The position numbers and the translations under genes are program-made. This document shows positions 49,783 through 60,882 of a stretch of 64,000 nucleotides of DNA, in pieces. Position 1 is the stretch's first letter, and each line of letters opens with the position of its first letter. The notes below the pieces were generated by a model. The model saw only the letters and a program-made list of their open reading frames with translations, was not told the origin of the DNA and ran no database searches. Origin of the DNA: Ascidia mentula (taxonomy: Eukaryota > Chordata > Ascidiacea > Phlebobranchia > Ascidiidae); contig OX387197.1 in assembly GCA_947561715.1 (NCBI GenBank), forward strand, positions 12,211,001 through 12,275,000, written 5' to 3'.

Positions 49783-52700
49783 ATGGCTGAAGATGCAGGT
49801 GATGATTCACTCTATCCAATAGCAGTGCTTATTGATGAACTAAGAAATGAAGATGTTCAACTTCAGCTCAATAGCATGAGGAAACTGTCAACTATTGCTT
49901 TGGCCCTTGGAGTGGAAAGAACTCGGTCAGAGTTGATTCCCTTCCTAACTGATTCAATGTGTGATGAAGATGAAGTTTTGCTTGCACTTGCTGAACAGCT
50001 TGGTTCTTTTACACCTTTAGTTGGCGGAAGTAGTTACGCACATTGTTTGCTTCCTCCTCTGGAAAGTTTGTCTACAGTCGAAGAAACAGTGGTATGGTAG
50101 CTATATATACTGGTTTTAATAAAGTAAATTTTCTTTTTTCTCTCTGTATAGTTATAGCTTACATAAAACAAAATATTTGTAATGAGCTTAACCGTGGCAA
50201 ATGTAGAAAAAATAAGAAGTGTCTGGGTCTGGCCACATATCAACCCAACCAAAGTTTTCTTTTCAGTCTCACACTGAAAAATGTGTAAAACAAAAAGCTT
50301 CGGATTACTGTCAGATAGTTTTTAAAACCCAAAACATTGATTTCGTATGGACACATCCTGTTATGCAAATATACACAAAAATGCATACAAACCACAAAAG
50401 CTTTAAATATTAAATATGACAAAATTTGAAAGCACAATGCAGGATTCAAATTAGCCGTTCACAATTCGCAAATTGCGACCCGTTTTGGGAGTTGTTGCGA
50501 CCCGTTTTTGGAATTATTGCGACGCAACATGAAGCAGATTATAAGGCGTTGTATCCTTCTTTATCTATTCAATTGTACGCGCAACAAGCGCTGATGCAAA
50601 CAACGTTGTTAACTTTTCTTGGCAATGTCAACAACTATTTTCTTTCAATCCTCGTGTTTTGTCAAGTCTATTGCACAATGAATACTTACTGAAGTCAATG
50701 AAACGATGGCGATGTATTTCTAAACAAAATTGATTCATAGAGTATAAAACCGCAGGTTTTAAGTGTAATGCACAATTACAAACTACGCAAAATTTAAGTA
50801 TTGGAATTTAGGTTGTAACGTTTTTGCAATACGTTTTTTAACCGCTAATGTGAACCTTGCAATGTCACATAAAACTGCAGTGCAATCGACTGTGAATCTT
50901 TTTTGAGTTGGCACATCCCTCATGTTTTGACGCATACTGCACATGAATTCTGTGACCATGGCCGATAATGAAGCAATTGCAAAAATGAACACTTGACCAG
51001 ACTGTTCATTTGATTTCTGTAAAGTAGGAGAAATTTTCCCACATCTCTTAGAAAACTATGCCAAAATGCTTTTTACACCTGAACATCACCACAAATCTGC
51101 CAGTGATGCTCAATATTATTTTGAACGTTAACTATGTAAATGGCGGTTGTTACAAATAACATTTTACATTTTGTGTACCCATGTTACTGGTTGGCATCAT
51201 TTCCTGTCATTATATTATATGTGTAGGCATACGCGTATCCAGGATTTTTTAAAGGAGGGGGTCCAAATTTTTTTGGGATTTTCCAGTGTAAACCAAGGTT
51301 GATTGTGGTCAAGCATTGCAAAATACGAACGCTAGTGTTGGTGCAAATGGGCACATAAACGGTGACTTCCTGGTTTGCGCAATTGCGTAACACTCGATGC
51401 GAGTTTTTGCTTTAGTGCTTGCGGACCCCCCTGGATACGCCCATGTGTGTAGGATACCCAACCTGTAAATTCTACAAAAATATATTGGCTATTATTAAAA
51501 AAATTTTCCACCTGTATTAGGTTCGGGATAAGGCTGTCGAATCCCTTCGATCCGTTGCAAATGACCACAGTGCAAGTGATTTAGAGACATACATGATGCC
51601 TCTCATAAAACGTTTATCAACTGGAGACTGGTTTACATCACGCACATCAGCTTGTGGTTTATTCAGGTTTGACAAAACCCAATGTTTGTGTTTAAAAAGT
51701 TATTAACAGATAACAAAACAATTAAGATACTCTAAATATTTAACACTTTTTGATGCAGTGTAGTTTACTCGCGTGTCTCAAATACACTTAAACAAGAACT
51801 GTGTACATTATTCCGAAATCTTTGTGGTGATGACACACCTATGGTGAGAAGAGCCGCTGCAGCAAAGCTAGGAGAATTTGCAAAGGTAAAAAATAAAACA
51901 AGTCTCTTCTTAAATGGGTTAACTACTGTCAAGCTGGTTGAAAGTACATGTGTCCACACCGTTTAAACTTCTATCAAACTTATTCCATTTAGGTTTACGC
52001 ATGTAGGGTGGTTGTTAATATCTTTGTTGTGTGAGATTAATTAATTTATATGTTTTTTTTATTTAAGTTTTGAAAATGAGTACAATACACATCTTCACAT
52101 AGTTTCAAGAAGTAACCGAAGTATATACATTTTGTATTACTATGTAAAGGTTGCAGAGAGAGAACATGTTATATCAGATTTAATTCCTCTGCTACATAAC
52201 TTGGCTAACGATGAACAAGATTCAGTGAGACTGCTGTCTGTTGATGGCTGTGTCGCAATGGCTGGTATGCTTATTAAACAACTTATTCATGAACCAGACA
52301 ATAACAGCTGTGTGTTATAGAACTTTTAAATGAAAGTGAATGTGAACAGTTCCTGCTCACAACTATTAAAGAGGCTGCTGCTGACAAATCCTGGAGAGTT
52401 CGTTACATGTTATCAGATAAATTTTCTTTACTTCAGAAGGCTATTGGTCCACAACTTTCTACACAACATCTTGTGCCAGCATTTCAGGTGACATATATAG
52501 ATTAAAAATATTTTAATAGATTTAAAAAAATAACTTTTGCTGCAGTCATTACTCAAAGATTGTGAGGCAGAAGTGCGTGCAGCAGTGGCTCACAAAGTCA
52601 AAGAATTTTGTGAGCAACTTCCAACTGACAAAAGGGAGCAAATCATTATGCAAAACATACTACCACATGTTAAAGAGCTTGTCACAGATGCAAATCAACA

Positions 52701-53770
52701 TGTTAAATCTGCATTGGCATCTGTAATTATGGGACTTTCCCCTGTTTTGGGAAAAGATAATACAATAGAGCATTTGCTTCCACTATTCCTTACCCAACTT
52801 AGAGATGAATGCCCTGATGTCCGACTCAACATTATTTCCAACATAGACTGTGTGAATGAGGTTAGTTCCAAATGGTTGCAGATTGTATGTTTCCATTTTT
52901 TTTGTAAGTTTACTGTAATTTAATGGGATTTACTGTAAATTTTTTTACATTTATATCTGTGAAAATATAAAACTTTTCATAACCAACTGCACTTGGTGTT
53001 TAAAAGGATAAATGTTGATTTTTAAGGTTATTGGAATTGATCAGCTATCCCAGTCATTACTACCTGCAATTGTTGAATTGGCAGAAGATGGCAAATGGAG
53101 AGTTAGATTGGCTATTATTGAACATATGCCCCTATTGGCTGCTCAACTGGGGCAACAATTTTTTGATGATAAACTTAACGAATTGTGTATGCAGGTTAGT
53201 AGTTGTAAATATTTGGAGTTGAATGAAACAAACATTTTTGTAGATGCAAGTAATAGACCTGTAATCTGCTATTTGAGTGTGTGTTGTTTTACAGTGGTTG
53301 GTTGATCATGTATATGCTATTCGTGAAGCAGCCACAACAAACTTACGGAAGTTGGTAGAAACCTTTGGTGTTGAGTGGGCCAAGGAAGCTGTTGTTCCCA
53401 AAATAATAAACCTAGCCCAAGACCAAAATTACTTAAGAAGGATGACAACCATATTTTGTGTGAATGAACTTGCATCTATTTTGTCTGGAGATCATCTTAC
53501 TAAGTTGATTCTTCCCACACTAATTAGACTTTCAACAGATAATGTAAGTATGCTGTGCAAATTACCATGCGTTTAGATATAATTGCAAAGTAACTAATGC
53601 AGGTAGCAAATGTCCGCTTCAACGTTTGCAAGTGTATGGAGAAGGTTGGCTTGCGTCTAGATGGCACAAGCATCAGTACAGATGTTAAACCCATGTTGCA
53701 GCGGTTGTCTCGTGATCAAGATATCGATGTGCAATATTTTGCACAAAGGGCGCTGCAGTCTCTTGCTTAG
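49783..53770 (+). CDS. PPP2R1A: PP2A 65-kDa scaffold subunit A (HEAT repeats)
   Basis: The A subunit is the horseshoe-shaped scaffold that holds the PP2A catalytic subunit and one regulatory B subunit in the cytosol and nucleus. Exons 49783-50091, 51521-51666, 51759-51885, 52150-52264, 52321-52487, 52546-52860, 53027-53194, 53295-53543 and 53603-53770 keep phase and give 587 residues, against 589 in human. The start is clear ([20 protein letters not shown]) and the end reads [11 protein letters not shown]. Family blocks are retained throughout, such as [93 protein letters not shown] and [14 protein letters not shown]. The 56-nt intron 52265-52320 is needed to restore an ungapped alignment. 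Vertebrates have two paralogues (PPP2R1A and PPP2R1B); a tunicate would be expected to have one. Confidence 0.97.
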
Positions 53771-53916
53771 ATGCTAAATTTGTAAATGTTCATTTAAGAT
53801 TGTTTCAATTGAATCGGTCCATAACAGATTCTGTTTTTCTGTTGTTTATTTTTTATCAGCTTTTCAATCGGCTAATTCATACCACTTGTACCTTCAACCT
53901 ACACAATTTGTGTGAA

Positions 53917-53922
53917 AATAAA
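53917..53922 (+). terminator. Polyadenylation signal of the PP2A scaffold gene
   Basis: A canonical aataaa lies 147 nt after the stop, followed by agtagttctcttgt, a reasonable downstream element. Confidence 0.55.
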
Positions 53923-54018
53923 AGTAGTTCTCTTGTAGGTTTAAAGAATAGGTGAACGCTTTTATATCAAGCTAATTGACCATTTGTCCAAGATGCAAAC
54001 TATACCCACATGGTGGTG

Positions 54019-54760
54019 CAACGGTTCCTAAACTTTTTAACTCGCCGAACCGATGTTATACACAGTGAGACTAGACCAGAGGGAACTAGACAAAAAAGGT
54101 CGTCAGGTAACAAAACTTTGAACGCGGATTACTCGGCCACCTCACGAGGTGGTTTTTTACAAGTTTATAGGATAACCTTTTTAACGATACCACAATTATT
54201 AAAAAAAACTTTTCATTTTCGGTTATGAATGTCATATGCGTAATATGACATAAGTTGCGAAAACAAGGTTCGCTTTGGCAAATTTTAGAGAAGTGCATTT
54301 TACGTGTTCAAGCAATATCAAAATATCCGAAAAATTCGATCGGGCAAGTGCAGAAAAATGAATTTATATTTTTGAAACATGAAAAAATATCTTTTTTTTA
54401 TAAATAACTTTTTTATCGTTATGGCCCAACTTTCAATTTACAACCAAACGAAGGCACGAAAATCAAGCTTTCCAAAAATATTATACATGTCTAAAAACAC
54501 GTTGAGTTCAACCCTATATGTACATTATTATACAACAACAGAATTATTAGCAGCATAATAGTCCCCTATTAAATTTCGGCTAAAAAAATTTAAATATAAC
54601 GACAAAATTTTACTTTTTTTACAAGTTTGCATTTTTACGTCACAATTTAGTTAATTTCCAGTTGAATGCAGTAAAACCTCCTGTTGCAAATTCTTTTTGG
54701 GGTTGATTGACATTGGGAATATTTTTGTAGGTCGCGCAAAAAAGTATTTGCGGACCCCAG
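54019..54760. mobile_element. Degenerate hAT-type fragment
   Basis: The left part (caacggttcctaaactt, then actcgccgaaccg) and right part (gtcgcgcaaaaaagtatt, then gcggacccc) resemble the terminal regions of the cagtggttct-type hAT elements elsewhere in this window. Both ends are eroded and no duplication is visible. Confidence 0.4.
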
Positions 54761-55438
54761 GTCTAGACTAACAACAAAAGTAAATGGCGCAAACTACAGA
54801 TATCCACTAGATCGATACAGGAGTTATATTTGCAAAAAATGGCAACTGAGCATATATCGCCGCCCATAAACTGTGACTTGAAGCTAACTATTTCTTGTTT
54901 GAAATGAAAAAAGTACGATCACGGTATTAGTAAGTTTACCCAAGATTATGACACTGTCAGTCAACTTAACATGAGCGCACGTTACTAAGTTGCGAGCACG
55001 ACAATGGGTTGCATGTTCGTTAATTAGGTTCGCGCACATAAGTTTGACTCATGTCACGGTTGGCTATGAAATGTATCTTATAAAGGTGCATGTACACTAA
55101 TAGCAAACGTGCTGCTTATTAACGTGCGTGTACCTTATTATTCCACTTGATGTCGCTCTTATTCGGAGTTAAATAGCATACATGTCCGTTAATAGAGTAC
55201 ATGCTCGTTATCTAAAGTACGCGTACAATATGACGAACTATGACGCCGATGGCCAACTATAGAAAGTATGCCAACTTACATGTTCCAGCATGCATGTGTT
55301 GACGCAATGGAATTGTGATGTAAAACAGTTTCTCACTTAGTTAGTTTAGTATTTCTCGTTATCGCGTTCTTCTTTTGGCAATTCAGTCACATGTTTTAAT
55401 TCTTTTACATAACACAGTTTTTTGATTCACGCTAACTG
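54761..55438. other. Intergenic with diverged short repeats
   Basis: Between about 54960 and 55240 several loosely similar catg(t/c)tcgttaat and cgtgcgtgtac motifs recur, perhaps an old tandem array. No gene was seen. Confidence 0.35.
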
Positions 55439-57080
55439 ATATTGCAACGTGTCTTTCAATTAATAGATAAGTCTGCTCACAGAGTCCATTTAGTTGTCCA
55501 CAGCAAGAACACGCAAAGCAGACTTTAGTTTCAATTATAGCAGGCGAGCAAATTCATTTAAAAGCTGCAGTAAAAAGATATTCAAGGCAAAAACGTACCC
55601 TGACTTAAGTAAACTAACTTAAATTTATCTTACTGGATCTTGCGGCGTGCGTAAAACTTCCTTAATTCAAACAATTCTGCTCAGCGTTGTGGTAATAGGT
55701 GCCAATATTGACCAATATCAAGAGAACGGTAATTTAATGCTCTACAAAATGCAATTAACAGATTTGAAATTAAGATGGCTGTCGACATTTGAATCACCCA
55801 TTGAACTTCACCCTCTTTTCGCGATTCAGCATAAAAGCGGCATGCGAAAAACTTCCCTAATTCAAACAATAAGCCTCTTTCAAAACAAAATCCGCATGGT
55901 GTCGCCAGAGCGGATGTCTGGCAAGCTGGATCGGATCCCGGTGTGGTCATAAAAAAGGAATTTGCCAAGAAGAAAACCATGTAATTCAGTCTCTGCGATA
56001 TTGTTATTTCTTTGAGCTGTCCAGAATGCAAATGCAGAAATGCAACCGTCTAAATTCAAATCAACACGTTGTTGGGGCTGTTCGAAAGAATGGTCTGTGA
56101 AGGTACAATGCTGCAGGGATGTATTGTTTTTTGTGAAAGTGGGGAGCAAAGTCTGTAAATGTCCGACGCGTTGCGAAGTGCACGCGGCTTATTATGCCAT
56201 ATTGCCAGGGCATCCACCCGAAACTCTACGATATAGAATATAAAACATCCCTATTTACATACGATACCATTGTTTTTACAAAAGGTTCGATTTCACTAAA
56301 ATTTTAGAGGACTTTGGTGAAATGAAAGGCTGCAACGTGAATATGGAAAAGTCTTCGTATAGGCCCCAATCGCTCAAACCAACATAAACCTTTTTAACAA
56401 GGTGGGCTTCAATGGGCTTCGGACTGTGGTGATAATACCACTCAGAAAATACAAGGATGATGAGTTAATTGAACTGAACTTTTACTCTTTCCTAAGAAAG
56501 CCAACATAGTTCTACACTTCTCAAATTAATCGAGCCTGATTTAAATTTGTATGGGGCCCATTATGGGAAAGAAATAAAAAAGTTACCCTATCTAAAAACG
56601 ACCGGGCAGGTATGATAGATATTGAGAATTATATGTGGGCCCAAAAAGGAAAAGTGCTAAAGGAAATTTTCTGCAAGGAAACAAGTAATATAACCAATCT
56701 CCAAACACTATTCCTGCACCAAAACAGATTGGAGGTACTCTTAAATACGTCGGTTGGCCCATGTAGCAAAACAAATATAATTTCCTTAGCATATTTTATC
56801 AAAACAGGACGAAAACAAAAATCTCCAAAGTTTACCCGCATAAAACAACCCGAAATACTACCCAAAAATTTTCTTCCATAATCGGATCTACATTATGCAT
56901 GACAGAACATTGCTAATACCCTACAATTAACGGCACTCCTCAATTTTTTCTACACTAAGCATAATAAATCCTGCCAATCATGCCCTTGCATAAAACATTA
57001 CTATTAGAGTGGTAAGGCCCCTACGTATATGTGAAGGTTGCCTGACAAGTTGTGTACCTTGGCCACAATATACCCGCCGA

Positions 57081-57153
57081 GCTCCTGTAGCTCAGTTGAT
57101 AGAGCGTAGGGCCTGGTGAGCCCATGGTCGTGAGTTCAAACTTCACCGGGAGC
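57081..57153 (+). tRNA. tRNA-like sequence (tRNA pseudogene or tRNA-derived SINE head)
   Basis: 73 nt fold as a cloverleaf. The acceptor stem is gctcctg with cgggagc (one G-U pair), the D arm is gctc with gagc, and the T arm is gtgag ttcaaac ttcac. The A and B boxes are near consensus. The anticodon loop ctggtga would give anticodon GGT (Thr), which is unusual for eukaryotes. The anticodon stem has an A-A mismatch and an extra base at position 26. It sits inside a repetitive element, so a SINE head or decayed tRNA is more likely than a working gene. Confidence 0.45.
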
Positions 57154-57379
57154 TTGATTTTTCAGATCTCGCTTCGACTTGCCTGGAAAAAGTGGCTGGT
57201 CCAGCTAGGCTGCAATGCCTGGGCTGCGAAGCCTGTAACCCTCATGATCTTGATACGATAGCTGTGGTCGCTAAAAAAGGACTTACGCAGTTGGTCGATC
57301 ATGGCCTTGCATTAAACATTACTGCAAAGCAAAATATAGAGAAAAATAAAATCCATCCTTATGTAAGAAATTTGTTGCG

Positions 57380-57800
57380 TACTTTTTTCGCATGCCGCCC
57401 TTTTGCTGACTCGCGAAAAGAGGGTGATGTTCCATGGGCAATTTGGATGTCGTCCGCCATCTTAATTTCACATCAGTTAATTGCATTTTGTAGAGCATTA
57501 AACTTCCGTTCTCTTGATATTGGTCAATATCGGCATCTATTACCACAACGCTGAGCAGAAATGTTTAAAGTTAGGAAGTTTTTCGCATGTCGCCAGTATG
57601 CTGAATCGCGAAAAGAGGGTAAAGTTCAAAGGGCGATTTGGATGTCGACCGCCATCTTAATTTCACATCTGTTAATTGCATTTTGTAGAGCATTAAATTT
57701 CCGTTCTTTAGTTATTGGTCAATATTGGCACCTTTATCACAACGCTGAGCAGAATTGTTCAAATTATGCATGTATTTTTGCATGTCGTCATTGTGCTGAA
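57380..57800. repeat. Tandem ~190-bp units (2+ copies)
   Basis: Two consecutive copies share tcgcgaaaagagggt, atttggatgtcg, ccgccatcttaatttcacat, attgcattttgtagagcatt and acaacgctgagcag. A third partial copy starts near 57770. A related copy in opposite orientation lies at about 55630-55880. They belong to the long-TIR element at 55439-58051. Confidence 0.75.
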
Positions 57801-58051
57801 TCGAAATGAGAGTCATGTTAATTGGGTGAGTTTTTTATTGAAGTATTGGCGAAAAAGTTTGTTTAATATTATTGTTTGAACTGTTTGCTGGTACCTTGTA
57901 AGTTTTAAGGTATTGTAGCGTACAAATAGAATTCCCAGTCGCTGCTTTGCTGAAGCTAAAGTCTGCTTGCGTGTTCTTGCTGATATAGACTACTGAATTT
58001 TAAACTCCGTGAACAGACTTATTTATTATTTGAAAGACACGTTTGCAATAC

Positions 58052-59690
58052 CAAGTGGCGTAACTTTAAATTGTTCCAAGCGCGCTTAACAAGAGTTTAT
58101 CACGTGACTAAATTGCAGCGAATTAACTAATACAAGAACGTGCAAACGTAACAGCGCGAATGGCAAGAATAATGGCAGACCGAAAGAGACTGAGAGAGCG
58201 AACGATTACTACGACGGCGTTTTATAACAAAAAATACAGGAAAAACATGGTTGTCCAGCAGGATGCCAGAAAGCTTGTGGGAGCTCCTGCAGGAGAGCTT
58301 AACACCGTCTGCAGCCTTCGGTCCGTCTGTGTTCCAAATGTGTGAAGAATTAAGTAGATTGATAGTTTCTATCCGAAATCCAATATCGTCTTCATCTTTG
58401 TCTGTTGCGAATTGAGTTGCATTAATTCGGTGACTAATGGTGGTTTAGTCCACGTTATCGTCTTGGTTTTGCTGTCACGGTGATTTTTTTCTGTCTACAA
58501 AAGAAAATCAGCAGTAAAATGCTCAAACAATTTAAAATATCAAGCGTTTATGGAAATTGCGTGCTGCATGACAAATTAAAAAGGTTATTAAATAGCAATA
58601 TGCAACAACAAACGTAGTATAGGCATAACCAATTATCCTCAATGCCATTTTTTTGGAATAATGCCAAATTTTAGGACACGTCACACTTAATACTTCCAAA
58701 CTGGAGATGATCTTCCTAAAAATAATTGACTTACAAGAGCGTCCCCTCGTAAAATTTACGCTACAAGAAAATGTCAAAAGTAGTCGAGGGCCAAAACTTA
58801 AAATCATACGTGAGTTAGGTTAACCAACAGTCACATGCTTCAACCAGCCATAACAACCCTAGCTAAAAATAGTGCAAGGATTTCTCCTATAAGGGACGTT
58901 AGTCGTGCTTGACTAAATGCAATACGCATAGAATTCATGTCGTCAAGACCAGGGAAGGTCTATAAGGTATTCCGACATAATGACTGGAAATTTTATCAGT
59001 GTGACCTTGCTACACGAAAGGCGTCAGGTCCCTTAACCGCGCCACGCCTTTGCTGTGCATATGGAGGAGTTTCTAAGCAGACAAAATGTTTAGGCTAGGT
59101 TCCACAATTACCATTAAGTAACGTCAAACACGTATGCAAAAATAAAACTATCGTTTTAGTTACAGGAGTTACTTTAAACTAAAGAACCCTCTTGTTGAAA
59201 CAAAAAGAATATAATACACACATGCATACTGGCATAACCAGAAAGGATAGGCGTTTTACTTTCATAGCATACTGTTATAGACAAAACATGCTTTATAGCA
59301 ATTTGGCTTTAAACGTAGTGAATTATTAATATTGCGTTGAGACTTATTAATCACAATTACAGTACCGAGTTATAAACGGTGTTCAGTCATTACGTCCAGC
59401 TCTTTTCTTGCGTCCGTCGTGCTCATATAGCGAAGATTCATTCTCTATAATCCACCACGAAATTAACTCCTGTACAAGTAAAATTTCGTTCTCCCTGCAA
59501 ACAAATCCTAAATCAATATCTGGTCAGCGACTGTCGAGTTCTAATAGGATAAAACGGCTGTCAAAAACAAAATCGTCGAAACACGCTGGATTACATTTTT
59601 ACATTTTCACCAACATTATTTCCGAAATGTCGATTTTACAATTTTTACGCGATAGGTCAGTGGCATAAGTTTTTTTCAATAAAGCCAACG
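58052..59690. other. Intergenic, nothing clearly recognised
   Basis: A short open frame at 58160-58345 (+) starts MARIMADRKRLRERT and is basic, but has no family or splice support. The rest holds no recognised coding or repeat structure. Confidence 0.35.
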
Positions 59691-59699
59691 CTTACTACG

Positions 59700-60026
59700 A
59701 TAATCTTTAGTCGCCACTGCCTGTGGTGCTTGTCAATATGCACATGTGGTTTTCCACAGGACCTACAAAGTCTGTGTGAATGCGTTGCCATGGTTTAATA
59801 CAGGTTTGCCACGGATGATATTTCACTGTGGGTGGTGCGTTTCTGTTTTGTAAACACCCTGAACAGTTTTTAGAAAATACCCCGATGTGGTTATATCAAT
59901 GGTTGTATAATTTCGCGCGATTTGTTTTCTTTTTACAACACCCAGATGTCCACTGCGTAATTCCTGCGAATTCGAAGACTTGAATCGGTTCGCAAAGTGA
60001 CCCATGTAGTGATATTGGATTAACAT
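59700..60026 (-). mobile_element. Ty3/gypsy-type integrase fragment (dead)
   Basis: On the minus strand the sequence reads GHLGVVKRKQIA, as in the zinc-binding part of gypsy integrases. Further on it reads KPWQRIHTDFVGPVE, the start of the integrase core, at about 59750-59790. Frameshifts and stops interrupt it and no LTRs were found. Confidence 0.65.
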
Positions 60027-60091
60027 AGTTTCTATGAAATACTACACTTGTGCACCTAACAAGACGTTGGACACTATAGCCTTCTGTGCTC

Positions 60092-60480
60092 TCAGTTGGC
60101 TCTTCTATGGAAGGTCCCTTCAACAGCCATCCCAACTGGAGCGAAGCGACTCTCCAGGAATCTGTGTGCAATCGTGTTGTCGTTTACAATCAGCAGCACC
60201 ACTGAACCTCCATCGATCCTCGGCAGGTCGACTTCACGGAAGAGCTCGTAGCTTTGCAGCCCTCCCTGCTGGCTACCTCGCATTGTGCTGCTGGGACCCT
60301 GTCCACCAGCACAACCTCTGACAGATGTAACCCTTGCCCTCTTTTTAATGTTAGTACGTCGAGTAACACTGAACCTACATCGACATACACCTGCTTCCGG
60401 TGTTGCATGTATTTGCTCGGCAGGCTGCTGTTCACAAAACATGACAAGCAAACGTTTCCACTACGCATGAACATGGGAAC
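60092..60480 (-). mobile_element. LTR retrotransposon fragment, probably BEL/Pao gag-protease region (dead)
   Basis: Minus-strand pieces in two frames include a zinc-knuckle-like stretch (NVCLSCF, about 60450) and VDLPRIDGGSVVLLI followed by NDNTIAHRFLESRF (about 60140-60230). These resemble the end of gag and the aspartic protease region of BEL/Pao elements. It is not the same family as the integrase fragment next to it. No intact frame. Confidence 0.5.
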
Positions 60481-60882
60481 AATATTGAGTTAAGGCCGGT
60501 GCACGTTTCCATAGTAATTTTAAAATCATTGGTTAGTTGTTAAGTCATACATCGATTTTCCCCTAAATACACAAATACCCTTACGCTTCTAATACTTTTT
60601 CAACCAGAGTTTAACAACACGCACCACCAATAAACTAGCTGACTAAAAACCCAGAAAGCCACGCTAAAACTGCCAAAAACGCGCTCAAATCGCCTTAGCA
60701 ATAGCCCGTTTATCCACAGAATTACAAAATGCACTGTTTTTCATGCATTGTGTAGATGATACAAAATACATTTTAAGCAATAAAGTAAACATGAATACAG
60801 ACCACCCTTAACATTTATAGAATGAAGTTAATATAAATACAGTACATATACTAGTTCAGGTCTTTAAGAGCACAACCAAATA
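60481..60882. other. Intergenic / 3' flank of the rightmost gene
   Basis: This lies downstream of the minus-strand gene that ends at 60883. On the minus strand, ttattgc-type reverse polyA motifs are present around 60775-60785. No gene was seen. Confidence 0.35.

Larger units (their letters stand above)
55439..58051. mobile_element. ~2.6-kb element with long inverted ends and subterminal repeats
   Basis: The left end (atattgcaacgtgtctttca) matches the reverse complement of the right end (tgaaagacacgtttgcaata) over roughly 100 bp. Both sides include caagaacacgca and a gcagactttag block. Inside, a ~190-bp unit occurs inverted on the left (about 55630-55880) and more than twice on the right (about 57380-57800). 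It contains tcttaatttcacat, attgcattttgtagagcatt and accacaacgctgagcag. No transposase frame was found. No target duplication could be read, so the exact ends are approximate. Confidence 0.6.

Noticed and set aside
52132..52320. Continuous reading of the PP2A scaffold to a stop at 52320
   Set aside because: Removing the 56-nt GT-AG intron gives an ungapped family alignment; the read-through adds 18 unmatched residues and a stop.
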